Shown here: positions 15,628-24,408 of the stretch, piece after piece
Layout: each line of letters starts with the position of its first letter
How positions within the stretch are numbered: position 1 is the first letter of the stretch
Assembly: GCA_019873655.1 (NCBI GenBank)
Contig: JAIOAU010000004.1
Coordinates: 62,001 to 126,000 of the forward strand
DNA from: Chloroflexota bacterium
GTDB lineage: Bacteria; Chloroflexota; Anaerolineae; Anaerolineales; Villigracilaceae
Direction: 5' to 3'
DNA length: 64,000 bases
Notes under the pieces: generated by a model
Told to the model about the DNA's origin: nothing
The model's database searches: none
What the model saw: the letters and a program-made list of their open reading frames with translations, nothing else
Program-made: the position numbers and the translations under genes

Positions 15628-16323
15628 TTACGGTCGGCCGCCGTGATAGCCATTCCCGCCGGCAGACGCCTGGTTGAGGGCGTCCGCGTAGGCCTCGGGG
15701 GTCAGGTATTGCGGCTGATAGATTTCGCCCGTCTGTCTTTCGAGCGTGGAGGTAAAGGCCGCCAGGTGGTTGAAAGAACCGGAGAGCAGGTTCTCGAAAA
15801 CGAAGCGGACATCGTCCGGCAGGTCGCTCTGCAGACGGGCTTGCAGGTCGAGGATGTCTATCTCTTCGATGGCCGCGCCGACTTTGAGCGCCTCAGCCAA
15901 ACTCTGACTGCCCTGGGCGGTCAACCGATCATAGAGCGCCTGCAGGTCGGGGTTGACAAACTGACCGGCTCCGAGGTTCGCCGCCGGGTCTGCAAGCCCA
16001 TAAGTTTCGAGCAGGGATTTGACCATGTCGGCGTGGGTCTGTTCGCTTTCGGCAATGTTCTGAAAGATCTGCACGCCCCACCGGTCATACAGAAAAACGT
16101 AGACATCATGCGCCAGTTTTTCTTCTTCCCGCATATAGGTCAGGCTTGCTTCCAGAGTCGACGCGCCAGCGGAGGCTTCGACGACAGTCGTCCCGGAGAT
16201 TGCGCTGACTTCGGCGACCGGGGCGACCTGATCGGCGTCGACGGCAACAGGCTGGGGTTGAGCGCTGCACGCGGCCAGCCCAAGGAGGGTCAACAACAAG
16301 GGGAATATCGAGAGTTTCTTCAT
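15628..16323 (-). CDS. DUF2202 ferritin-like lipoprotein
   Basis: A 231-residue exported protein. The signal peptide ends in the lipobox LGLAAC, followed by a linker of about 40 residues. The helical DUF2202 domain (about 58-215) shows YMREEEKLAHDVY, ESEQTHADMV, EEIDILDL and a NHLAAF helix. These carry the Glu and His residues of a ferritin-like four-helix bundle with a possible di-iron centre. Family members often occur beside metal or redox genes; here the neighbours are a polyferredoxin and a P-type ATPase. The C-terminus ends in a Gly-His-rich tail. The biochemical role is not established. Confidence 0.88.
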   Translation of the reverse strand: MKKLSIFPLLLTLLGLAACSAQPQPVAVDADQVAPVAEVSAISGTTVVEASAGASTLEASLTYMREEEKLAHDVYVFLYDRWGVQIFQNIAESEQTHADMVKSLLETYGLADPAANLGAGQFVNPDLQALYDRLTAQGSQSLAEALKVGAAIEEIDILDLQARLQSDLPDDVRFVFENLLSGSFNHLAAFTSTLERQTGEIYQPQYLTPEAYADALNQASAGGNGYHGGRP

Positions 16324-16412
16324 GGTTCGTTCCTTTCATCACTAAAAGTTGCGTTAAATATAACCACTGAACTTAAAGCATGGCTTGAGAAAATATGAAG
16401 ATTGGGTAAAGA

Positions 16413-16440
16413 AAAAGGCTGTCTGAAGCGACAGCCTTTT
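16413..16440 (-). terminator. Terminator of the P-type ATPase gene
   Basis: An 11-bp perfect stem, AAAAGGCTGTC with GACAGCCTTTT, has a six-base loop. On the minus strand a T-rich run follows the stem. It lies 20 bp past the ATPase stop codon. Confidence 0.85.
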
Positions 16441-16459
16441 ACACATAGAACAGCCTCTA

Positions 16460-19417
16460 TCAACGCGCTGCCGCCCGCCGGTCGGCCAGGCGCAGGAAGA
16501 ATTTGTAGATTTCCTCCGAGACGGCCGGAATGAGCGCCAGGCCGATCACGATCAGCCACTCGCGTCCATTCATGAAGTGGGTATTGAAGATCGGCTGCAA
16601 GAACGGCACGGCGCAGACAGCGATGAGCAGGACAATCGAAAGCCCCACCGCGTACTGCATCCACTTGTTCGAGAAGACGCCAATGCGGAAGAGCGACGCC
16701 TTTTCGGAGCGGACGGTGTAGGCGCGGAAGAGTTCGCACAGCGAGAGGGTGACGAAGGCCATCGTCTCGGCGGTCTGCACGTCCACGCCGCGCCAGTCGT
16801 GCTGGATGAGGCCGAGGATGGGGTTGACGCCCGCCGGCAGGGACTGGTCGATGTGCCAGTAGAGGCCCAGACCGAAGGCAAACAGCACGGCAAAGGTCTG
16901 CGTGACCGTCTGGAGGAGGATGCCGACGCGCATCGGCCCGTGGATGACCGGTTCGTTCTTGGGGCGCGGCGGTTGTTCCATGATGTCGGGGTCGCCTTTC
17001 TCCATCGCCAGGGCCAGGGCCGGCGCGCCGTCGGTGACCAGGTTGAGCCACAGCAGTTGAATGGCCGTCAGGGGGGCGGGCAGGCCGGCCAGGGTCGCCA
17101 GGAAGATGATCATGATCTCGGCGACGTTGCTGGAGAGCAGGAAATAGACGAATTTGCGGATGTTCGAGTAGATGATGCGCCCCTGCTCGACGGCGGCCAC
17201 GATGCTGGCATAGTTGTCGTCGGTCAGCACCATGTCGGCGGTTTCTTTGGCGACGTCGGTGCCGGTGATGCCCATCGCCACGCCGATGTCGGCGCGCTTG
17301 ATGGCCGGGGCGTCGTTGACGCCGTCGCCGGTCATCGCCACGACCTCATCATTGGCCTGCAGGGCGTCCACGATGCGCATCTTGTGTTCGGGCGAGACGC
17401 GGGCGAAGACGTCGGTCTCTTCGATGACCTGTTTGAGGTCGTCATCCGAGAGGCGGTCCACCTCGGCGCCGGTGAGCACCTTGCTGGTCGGGCGCAGCAG
17501 GCCGATCGATTCGGCGATCGCCCGCGCCGTGTTCGGGTAGTCGCCGGTGATCATCACGGTGCGAATGCCGGCGCGTTTGGCCTTCTCCAGCGCCGGGCGC
17601 ACTTCGGTGCGCGCCGGGTCGATCATCCCGATCAGGCCGACGAAGACCAGGTCGCGTTCCAACTCGTCCACCTTCAAATCGGTTTCGGGGACGTCGCGCT
17701 CCACCCGTCCGGCCATCGCCAGGACGCGCAGGGCGTCGCGGGTCATGGCGTCGTTGGCGGCCAGGATGCGCTGGCGGGTCGCCTCGTCGAGGGGGCGGGG
17801 CTGGTCGTCCATGCCCAGGTACTGGGTGCACAAGTCCAGAATCAGGTCGGGCGCGCCCTTGACGGCGATCACATCCCAGCCTTTGTACTGGTCGTTGTAG
17901 AACGGCGAGATGTCTTCCGGCTGGGGATTTTCGACACTGTGGACAGTGATCATGCGCTTGCGTTCGGAATCGAACGGCACCTCGCTTTCGCGCGGGTACG
18001 CCTCGACGATCTCGCCCGACCAGGCGCCTGCTTTGGCCGCCGCGACGATCAACGCGCCCTCGGTCGGGTCGCCGACGACGCGGTAGGTTTTTTCGGTCTC
18101 CTTCTCGCCGGTGATTTCCAACTGGGCGTCGTTGTTGAGGACGCCCACCCAAAGCGTCGTCAGGATGGCGGGATAGTCCTTCAAGTCCACCACTTTGCCG
18201 TCCACGCGGAAGTCGCCGATCGGCGCGTAGCCCGTGCCGGTGACGTCAACGAACTGCCCGTCGGCCCAGATACGGGTGACGGTCATCTCGTTCTGGGTCA
18301 GGGTGCCGGTCTTATCGGAGCAGATGACGGTGGCCGAGCCGAGCGTCTCGACCGAGGACAGTTTGCGGATGAGGGCGTGGCGTTTGACCATCTCGGCCAT
18401 GCCGAGCGCCAGGCTGATGGTCACCACCGCCGGCAGGCCCTCCGGCACGGCGGCAATCGCCAGGCTGATGGCGATGATGAAGACGTTGGTGATGTCTTTG
18501 GCGAAGGTCTTGAAGTAGTCCAGCGGGGCGCTGAAGAGGAGGCGGATGTCGGTGTAGTTGATGAGCGCCACCACGAAGACGACCGCCACCAGGATGAGGG
18601 CGGCGATGGAAAGCAGGCGGCCGAGTTGGTCGAGACGGCGCTGAAGCGGCGTCTCCTCTTCTTCGACCGATTGCAGCATGTCGGCGATCAGACCGAGTTG
18701 GGTGCGCATGCCGGTCGCCACCACCACGCCGCGGCCGCGCCCGTAGGAGACGGTCGTCCCCATGAAGGCGGTGTTCTTGCGGTCGCCGAGGGGCACGTTC
18801 TTGTCGAGCACGGTGGCGGCGTTCTTCTGGACGGGGAGCGATTCGCCGGTCAGCGAGGCCTCTTCGATGCGCAGGTTGACCGCCTCGAGCAGGCGCACGT
18901 CGGCGGGGACGAAGTTGCCGGCCTCGAGGAAGACGATGTCGCCCGGGACGAGTTCGCGGGCCGGGATAGTGACGCGGCGGCCGTCCCGCAGGACCTGCGC
19001 TTCGGGGGCGGCCAATTTCTTGAGCGCCTGCAGCGCCTGGGCGGCGCGCCGTTCCTGGATGATGCCCAGGGCAGCATTCAAGACCACGATCGCAAGGATC
19101 GCGCCGGCTTCGATGAATTCCGCCGTCTCGCCGGTGTGGCGGTATTCATTCCAGCCGATCAGGGCAGAGATGATCGAGGCCACGATCAACAGCCAGACGA
19201 CGAAACTGTTGATCTGATCCCACAGCATGGACAGGAAACCCGCCTGCGGCTTTTCGGTCAACTGGTTGGGACCGTATTGCGCCAAGCGGACTTTGGCCTC
19301 GGCGCTGCTCAGACCATCTTCCTGCACGTGCAGGTGTTCGAGCACTTCTTCGGCAGAGAGACTGTGCCAGTCCTCTTGAGCAGGAGAGGGCTGGTTTTGG
19401 ACAGGTTTGTTCATCAA
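16460..19417 (-). CDS. Calcium-type P-type ATPase (SERCA/PMR1-like cation pump)
   Basis: A 985-residue P2A-type ATPase that moves a cation, most likely Ca2+, across the membrane with ATP. Domains in order: N-terminal cation-ATPase segment (about 15-85), actuator domain with LTGES at 189-193, M4 ion site PEGLPA at 325-330, phosphorylated Asp368 in [11 protein letters not shown], nucleotide domain, hinge [10 protein letters not shown], and M5-M10. The M6 motif [18 protein letters not shown] carries the Asn and Asp expected for a Ca2+ site. Length fits the family. It stands alone between two terminator-like or intergenic gaps. Mn2+ is the main alternative substrate. Confidence 0.92.
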   Translation of the reverse strand: MMNKPVQNQPSPAQEDWHSLSAEEVLEHLHVQEDGLSSAEAKVRLAQYGPNQLTEKPQAGFLSMLWDQINSFVVWLLIVASIISALIGWNEYRHTGETAEFIEAGAILAIVVLNAALGIIQERRAAQALQALKKLAAPEAQVLRDGRRVTIPARELVPGDIVFLEAGNFVPADVRLLEAVNLRIEEASLTGESLPVQKNAATVLDKNVPLGDRKNTAFMGTTVSYGRGRGVVVATGMRTQLGLIADMLQSVEEEETPLQRRLDQLGRLLSIAALILVAVVFVVALINYTDIRLLFSAPLDYFKTFAKDITNVFIIAISLAIAAVPEGLPAVVTISLALGMAEMVKRHALIRKLSSVETLGSATVICSDKTGTLTQNEMTVTRIWADGQFVDVTGTGYAPIGDFRVDGKVVDLKDYPAILTTLWVGVLNNDAQLEITGEKETEKTYRVVGDPTEGALIVAAAKAGAWSGEIVEAYPRESEVPFDSERKRMITVHSVENPQPEDISPFYNDQYKGWDVIAVKGAPDLILDLCTQYLGMDDQPRPLDEATRQRILAANDAMTRDALRVLAMAGRVERDVPETDLKVDELERDLVFVGLIGMIDPARTEVRPALEKAKRAGIRTVMITGDYPNTARAIAESIGLLRPTSKVLTGAEVDRLSDDDLKQVIEETDVFARVSPEHKMRIVDALQANDEVVAMTGDGVNDAPAIKRADIGVAMGITGTDVAKETADMVLTDDNYASIVAAVEQGRIIYSNIRKFVYFLLSSNVAEIMIIFLATLAGLPAPLTAIQLLWLNLVTDGAPALALAMEKGDPDIMEQPPRPKNEPVIHGPMRVGILLQTVTQTFAVLFAFGLGLYWHIDQSLPAGVNPILGLIQHDWRGVDVQTAETMAFVTLSLCELFRAYTVRSEKASLFRIGVFSNKWMQYAVGLSIVLLIAVCAVPFLQPIFNTHFMNGREWLIVIGLALIPAVSEEIYKFFLRLADRRAAAR

Positions 19418-19480
19418 TGGTTACTCCAAAGGGCAAGAGGATACACACAAAGGCGGCGGCGCGTCCTTTGTGCAACAGAC

Positions 19481-20734
19481 TCAGTCGGGTTCGATGCGCG
19501 TCCCGTCGGCCAGGACGCCGTTCTTGGGGATGACGACAATGCCGTCCTGAACGAACCAGTTTTCGCGGGCGATTTCCGTCCCCGGCGGGAAGGGGCGGAT
19601 GACCACATTCGCCCCGATGCGGGCGTTCTTGTCGATGATGGCGCCCTCGATGTGACAGTTCGGCCCGATGCCAATCGGCGGCTCGCCGGGCATTTCGGAG
19701 GGATAGTAATCGGCCCCCATCAGGATGCTGTCGCGGATGACCGTCCCGGAGGCGATGACCGAGCGGATGCCGACCACCGAGCGGCGAATCTCGGCCTTCC
19801 GAATCAGGCAACCCTCGGCCAACAGCACATCTTTGAGCAGGCTGTCTTCGACCGTCGAGCCGGGCAGGAAGCGGGCGTGACTGTAGATGGGATGCTGCGG
19901 ATCGTAGAAATTGAACGGCGGGTCGGCAAGGGTCAGGGCCAGGTTGGTCTCGTAGAAGGAGCGAATCGTCCCGATGTCGGCCCAGTAGCCATCGAAGGCA
20001 TACCCAAACACTTTGTGGGTGTGGATGGCGTGCGGGATGATGTCCGAACCGAAATCGTCGAAGGTGGGATTGGCCGTCAGCAAATCGATGAGCACGTCGG
20101 TGTTGAACAAGTAGATGCCCATCGAGCCGAGGAACGGACGGGCCTCATCCGCCCGGCTGACGAAGCGCGCCTGGACGGCCGGGTCCTTGGGCTTCTCGAC
20201 GAAATCCACAATCTGCCCGTCCTGGCCGCATTTCAGAATGCCGAAGCGGGGCGCGTCTTCACGTTTGACCGGCTGGACGGCGACGGTGATGTCGGCCCCT
20301 TTCTCCCAGTGATACTCGGCCATCGGAGCGTAATCCATGCGATACAGATGGTCGCCGGCCAGGATGAGGACATACTTGGCCCGCGCCGAGCGAATCTGGA
20401 ACAACTGCTTGCGGACGGCGTCGGCCGTGCCCTGGTACCAGTCGGCCGATTCGGGCGTCTGCTCGGCCGCCAGGATTTCGACGAAGCCGGTGTGGAAGGC
20501 GTCGAAATGATAGGTCTGGGTGATGTGGCGGTGGAGGGAGTGCGAGTTGAACTGCGTCAGGATATCGATCCGATAAATGCCGGAATTGATGCAATTGCTG
20601 ATCGGAATATCGATCAAACGATACTTGCCGGCCATCGGGACGGCCGGTTTGGAGCGCAATTTGGTCAACGGATAGAGCCGCTGGCCGCGGCCGCCGCCGA
20701 GGATGACCGCCAGGATGTCATTCATGCTGGGCAT
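19481..20734 (-). CDS. glgC: Glucose-1-phosphate adenylyltransferase (ADP-glucose pyrophosphorylase)
   Basis: A 417-residue enzyme that makes ADP-glucose for glycogen synthesis. The nucleotide-binding loop GGGRGQRLYPLT is at residues 13-24 and is followed by SKPAVPMAGKYRLID. YQGTADAVRKQ, the catalytic-site GDHLYRMDY, the sugar-binding FVEKPKDP and GYWADIGTI all match GlgC. The C-terminal third is a left-handed beta-helix with hexapeptide repeats. A second Met three codons later (MND) is an equally good start. No glgA or glgB is in the window, so glycogen genes are dispersed. Confidence 0.94.
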   Translation of the reverse strand: MPSMNDILAVILGGGRGQRLYPLTKLRSKPAVPMAGKYRLIDIPISNCINSGIYRIDILTQFNSHSLHRHITQTYHFDAFHTGFVEILAAEQTPESADWYQGTADAVRKQLFQIRSARAKYVLILAGDHLYRMDYAPMAEYHWEKGADITVAVQPVKREDAPRFGILKCGQDGQIVDFVEKPKDPAVQARFVSRADEARPFLGSMGIYLFNTDVLIDLLTANPTFDDFGSDIIPHAIHTHKVFGYAFDGYWADIGTIRSFYETNLALTLADPPFNFYDPQHPIYSHARFLPGSTVEDSLLKDVLLAEGCLIRKAEIRRSVVGIRSVIASGTVIRDSILMGADYYPSEMPGEPPIGIGPNCHIEGAIIDKNARIGANVVIRPFPPGTEIARENWFVQDGIVVIPKNGVLADGTRIEPD

Positions 20735-20806
20735 GGTTCATCTCCATATCGCCGAATCCGGAACATGGCCTTATTTTATCCCATGCCGCCCGAAACAGGC
20801 AGACGT

Positions 20807-20926
20807 TTACGATTTTGTACGGCGGCTGAAAATGCGCCGCACGGCGCGCAGGAAGACGGCCAGCCCATACCCCAGGAACAGAAGGATGTCCAGCGCCACC
20901 AAGATCGCATAGAGTTTGAACGTCAT
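20807..20926 (-). CDS. 39-residue single-helix membrane protein
   Basis: A very short gene. The peptide starts MTFKLYAIL, has one hydrophobic helix (about residues 4-26) and ends in a strongly basic tail (RAVRRIFSRRTKS). The AAGGAGAG ribosome site about 9 nt before the ATG is one of the best in the region, which argues that it is translated. It lies between a terminator that closes tRNA-Leu and glgC. No family is recognised; such peptides are often regulators or subunits of membrane complexes. Confidence 0.6.
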   Translation of the reverse strand: MTFKLYAILVALDILLFLGYGLAVFLRAVRRIFSRRTKS

Positions 20927-20955
20927 GCTCTTTCTCTCCTTCCACAAGAAAAACA

Positions 20956-20976
20956 AGACCGCCGATAAGGCGGTCT
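20956..20976 (-). terminator. Terminator after tRNA-Leu
   Basis: AGACCGCC and GGCGGTCT pair around GATAA. On the minus strand TGTTTTTCTT follows. It lies about 135 bp downstream of tRNA-Leu and just upstream of the 39-residue gene. Confidence 0.8.
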
Positions 20977-21102
20977 CGCAGACGCTCAATCGCGCGCCGG
21001 CCACCGGGAGATTGCCTCAAGCCCCAGAATCGAAGGGCGCTCCGTCCTGACGATAGCCGGACCCGCCCGCAGGCGGCTGCTACTCCCCGTCGAAGGGAAT
21101 TT

Positions 21103-21111
21103 TGATATAAT
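21103..21111 (+). promoter_or_regulatory. Extended -10 box reading antisense through tRNA-Leu toward ychF
   Basis: TGATATAAT (TG-N-TATAAT) ends exactly at the 3' edge of the tRNA-Leu gene but on the opposite strand. Transcription from it would cross tRNA-Leu in antisense and enter ychF at 21247. The same TTTGATATAAT string occurs before two other genes in the window (39313-39321 and 61064-61072), which supports it as a real promoter type. No -35 box is clear. Confidence 0.4.
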
Positions 21112-21195
21112 GCCGAAGGTGGGAGTCGAACCCACACGGGCGCTAGGCCCTCGCGATTTTGAGTCGCGCGCGTCTGCCAGTTCCGCCACTCCGGC
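21111..21195 (-). tRNA. tRNA-Leu (anticodon CAA)
   Basis: An 85-nt class II tRNA. The acceptor stem is GCCGGAG/CTTCGGC with one G-T pair, discriminator A. The anticodon stem CGCGA/TCGCG encloses the loop CTCAAAA, anticodon CAA. A long variable arm (GGGC...GCCC) and a T arm TGGGTTCGACTCCCA complete it. CCA is not encoded. It reads the TTG leucine codon. Confidence 0.95.
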
Positions 21196-21246
21196 TTGTA
21201 GGCCAAGTCCTACGGCGCGCAAATTTTACCACAAACTCAGGTCTCC

Positions 21247-22329
21247 ATGAAACTCGGCATCATCGGTTTCCCCCAATCCGGCAAGACCACCATCTTCAAC
21301 GCCCTGACGCGCGGCCACGCGCCGACCACCGCCTCGGCCGGCCGAATCGAAGTCCACACCGCCGTGGTGGACGTCCCCGACCCGCGCGTCGACGCCCTGG
21401 CGGCCATCTTCAAGCCGCGCAAGACCATCTACGCCAAAGTCACCTACGCCGACATCGCCGGCCTGGAGGGCGGCGCGGCCAAGAGCGGCATCGCCGGCCC
21501 CCTGCTCAACCAGTTGACGCAGATGGACGGCCTCATCCACGTGGTGCGCTGTTTCCCGGACGAAAACGTCCCCCATCCCTTCGGCAGCGTGGACCCCCAG
21601 CGCGACATCGACTCGATGAACGCCGAACTGATGCTCAACGACCTGATCGCCGTGGAGCGCAAACTGGAGCGTCTCGCCGAGGAGCGCAAGAAGGGCGGCA
21701 CGGACAAGGTTCTCAACGAACGCCAGACGGCGCTCTTCACCCGCCTGCACGAGACGCTGGCCGCCGAGAAACCCCTGCGCGGGGTAGAAATCTCGGCCGA
21801 GGAAGAGAAATTCCTCTCCGGCTTCGGCCTGCTGACGCGCAAACCGCTGCTCGTGCTGTTGAACCTCGGCGAGGGGCAGTCCGCCCCCGATCTCGCCCCG
21901 AGCGCAGCCGAGGGGGGCCGCGCCGAGACGCCCGTCGTCGCCCTGCAGGGCAAACTGGAGATGGAAATCGCCCAACTCCCGCCGGAGGACGCCGCCGTCT
22001 TCATGCAGGAATACGGCATCACCGAACTCTCGCTCGACCGGATGATTAAGATTTCCTACGACCTGCTCAATCAGCAGTCCTTCTTCACCGTTGGCGAAGA
22101 CGAGGTCCGCGCCTGGACGGTGCGCCGCGGAGCGACCGCCCTGGAGGCCGCTGGCGCCATCCACACCGACCTGGCGCAGGGATTCGTCCGCGCCGAGGTG
22201 GTCGCCTGCGCCGACCTGCTCGAACTGGGCAGCCTGGCTGAGGCCAAAGCCAAAGGCAAACTGCGCCTGGAAGGCAAAGAGTACATCGTCAAGGATGGGG
22301 ACGTCGTCCACATCCGGTTCAATGTTTGA
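21247..22329 (+). CDS. ychF: Redox-regulated ribosome-binding ATPase YchF
   Basis: A 360-residue Obg-family P-loop protein that hydrolyses ATP rather than GTP and binds ribosomes. G1 is GFPQSGKTT (residues 7-15) and G3 is DIAGLEGGAAKSG. The G4 position reads LLNLGEG, i.e. NxxE instead of NKxD, the change that gives YchF its ATP preference. The C-terminal TGS domain ends in KDGDVVHIRFNV. Length is normal. It starts 51 bp past tRNA-Leu, which lies on the other strand. Confidence 0.93.
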   Translation: MKLGIIGFPQSGKTTIFNALTRGHAPTTASAGRIEVHTAVVDVPDPRVDALAAIFKPRKTIYAKVTYADIAGLEGGAAKSGIAGPLLNQLTQMDGLIHVVRCFPDENVPHPFGSVDPQRDIDSMNAELMLNDLIAVERKLERLAEERKKGGTDKVLNERQTALFTRLHETLAAEKPLRGVEISAEEEKFLSGFGLLTRKPLLVLLNLGEGQSAPDLAPSAAEGGRAETPVVALQGKLEMEIAQLPPEDAAVFMQEYGITELSLDRMIKISYDLLNQQSFFTVGEDEVRAWTVRRGATALEAAGAIHTDLAQGFVRAEVVACADLLELGSLAEAKAKGKLRLEGKEYIVKDGDVVHIRFNV

Positions 22330-22492
22330 TTATTGTTGAGATGCAAACGAAATCACTGTGTCACTGTGACATGGAGATTCTGCCAGAACAGTTTCCAGAC
22401 GATAAATCTGCTTGACTATCGCTAGCGGCTTATCCTATTGGATGCGCGATAGTGTCAGCCAAGAGCATATTTACCTTGGAGGATATGCTATT

Positions 22493-24346
22493 ATGACCAC
22501 GTCAAACCACGAACAACGAGAAATTCACGGCATTTCCAGATCGGTACGCGAATTGCTCCAAGGCATGAAATACTCGATTGACTACTACCAACGCGAGTAC
22601 AAGTGGCAGACCAAGCAGGTTGAAGAACTGCTCGACGATCTGACAGGCCGCTTTTTGGAAGACCACGATGATTCCAACCCGCGCGAAGCGGTGGCTGGGT
22701 ATGGCCATTACTTCCTTGGTTCCATTGTTGTTAGCAACAAGAGCGGGCAAAAATTCCTAATTGATGGCCAACAACGCTTGACCACTCTCACGTTGCTTCT
22801 AATTTACCTGTACAACCTCCAACGCGAACGTGAAGACCGCGTGGATGTGTCTGATATGATTTTCTCGGTTAAGTTCGGCAAAAAGTCGTTCAACTTGGAT
22901 GTACCGGAACGACAGGCAGTAATGGAAGCCCTCTTCAGCAACTTGGACTTCGATCCTCATGGTCAGCCCGAATCGGTGCGCAATATCTATGCCCGCTACC
23001 GTGACATTGAGGCTCGCTTTCCTGAAGACATCAAGGATGAAACTCTGCCCTATTTTGTAGATTGGCTCATCGAAAACGTCCATCTAGTCGAAATTACTGC
23101 CTACAATGATGAAGATGCCTACACCATCTTCGAAACGATGAACGACCGCGGCCTTTCGCTCTCGCCGACCGATATGCTTAAAGGTTACCTGCTGGCTAAC
23201 ATCACCGACGAAACCAAACGTACTGCTGCCGCCCAGACCTGGAAACAGATTCAGCAAGAACTGGCCGAATCCAGCGCCGATGAAATGGCCGATTTCTTCA
23301 AAGCCTGGCTACGTAGCCAGTATGCTCAATCTATCCGCGAGCGCAAGAAACACGCCAAACCGCAGGACTTCGACCGACTCGGCACCGAGTTCCACCGTTG
23401 GGTGCGCGAGCGCCGCGAAGACATGGGGCTGAAGAAGAGCGAGGACTTCTACCAGTTCATCGAACGCAACATGCGCTTCTACGCTCGCTGGTATAAACGC
23501 TTGCGGCAGGCGGCGGAAAATTACACCCCCGGCCTGGAGGACCTGTTCCATCTGGCGCAACTTGGCTTCACCTTGCAATATCCTGTTCTACTGGCTGCTC
23601 TTCGGCCGCAGGACGACGAAGAGACGGCTTTCAAGAAAATCTGCATTGTTGCTGCCTTTATTGAGAACTTGCTGGCGCGCCGCATCTGGAACTGGCGCAG
23701 TATCTCCTACAACACAATGCAATATGCCATGTTCCTGGTGATGAAAGATGTTCGTGACAAAATGCCGCATGAACTGGCGGAAACGCTGGCCGAACGTCTG
23801 CGTGAAGAGGAAAGTTTCAGCGACAATGAACGCTTCAGCATGCACAAGATGAACCACTACATGATTCACCGTCTGCTAGCGCGCATGACGGATTTTGTTG
23901 AGCGAGAGTCGGGACTGCCATCGCGTTATACCGAGTATGTAGGCAATGGAAAAGTCCGCTACGAAGTAGAACATATTTGGGCAGACCATTTCGAGCAACA
24001 CCAAGATGAATTCAATCATCCCGCAGATTTTGCCGAATACCGCAACCGAATCGGCGGCTTGTTGCTCCTACCTAAATCTTTCAATGCCAGTTATGGCGAT
24101 TTGCCCTACGAAGAGAAGCGCGAACACTACCTCAAACAGAACCTACTTGCACAATCGCTTCACCCCAAGTGTTACGAGCGCAATCCTGGCTTTCTTAAGT
24201 TCATTGATCGAAGTGGTCTGCCCTTCCAACCCTGCGACCACTTCAAGAAAGCCGACCTAGATAAACGCCAGCAACTTTACATACAAATAGCAGAGCAAAC
24301 ATGGAGCATCAAGCGGTTGTTTGCCATTGTTCAACAAGCGAATTAA
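22493..24346 (+). CDS. GmrSD-type DUF262/DUF1524 endonuclease (type IV restriction-like)
   Basis: A 617-residue single-chain protein. The N-terminal DUF262 (GmrS-like) domain has YQREYKW at 32-38 and the nucleotide-handling DGQQRLTTL at 91-99. Helical middle regions follow. The C-terminal DUF1524 HNH nuclease carries VEHIW (His494) and NRIGGLLLLP (Asn518). Such fused proteins cut modified DNA (GmrSD, BrxU, SspE types) and protect against phage. The start at 22493 follows GGAGG; an upstream ATG lacks a site. Codon use is clearly less GC-rich than ychF and pepF on both sides, pointing to recent acquisition. No companion defence gene is adjacent. Confidence 0.88.
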   Translation: MTTSNHEQREIHGISRSVRELLQGMKYSIDYYQREYKWQTKQVEELLDDLTGRFLEDHDDSNPREAVAGYGHYFLGSIVVSNKSGQKFLIDGQQRLTTLTLLLIYLYNLQREREDRVDVSDMIFSVKFGKKSFNLDVPERQAVMEALFSNLDFDPHGQPESVRNIYARYRDIEARFPEDIKDETLPYFVDWLIENVHLVEITAYNDEDAYTIFETMNDRGLSLSPTDMLKGYLLANITDETKRTAAAQTWKQIQQELAESSADEMADFFKAWLRSQYAQSIRERKKHAKPQDFDRLGTEFHRWVRERREDMGLKKSEDFYQFIERNMRFYARWYKRLRQAAENYTPGLEDLFHLAQLGFTLQYPVLLAALRPQDDEETAFKKICIVAAFIENLLARRIWNWRSISYNTMQYAMFLVMKDVRDKMPHELAETLAERLREEESFSDNERFSMHKMNHYMIHRLLARMTDFVERESGLPSRYTEYVGNGKVRYEVEHIWADHFEQHQDEFNHPADFAEYRNRIGGLLLLPKSFNASYGDLPYEEKREHYLKQNLLAQSLHPKCYERNPGFLKFIDRSGLPFQPCDHFKKADLDKRQQLYIQIAEQTWSIKRLFAIVQQAN

Positions 24347-24408
24347 TCACTCGTTGAACTCAAGTACAATGTGGTCAGAAACCCAAAACAGTTTTTTCAA
24401 GGAGTCCC

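Noticed and set aside
16577-20968. A plus-strand open frame of 1463 codons
   Set aside because: It is the antisense shadow of the P-type ATPase and glgC, which have intact motifs on the minus strand; high GC keeps the opposite frame open.
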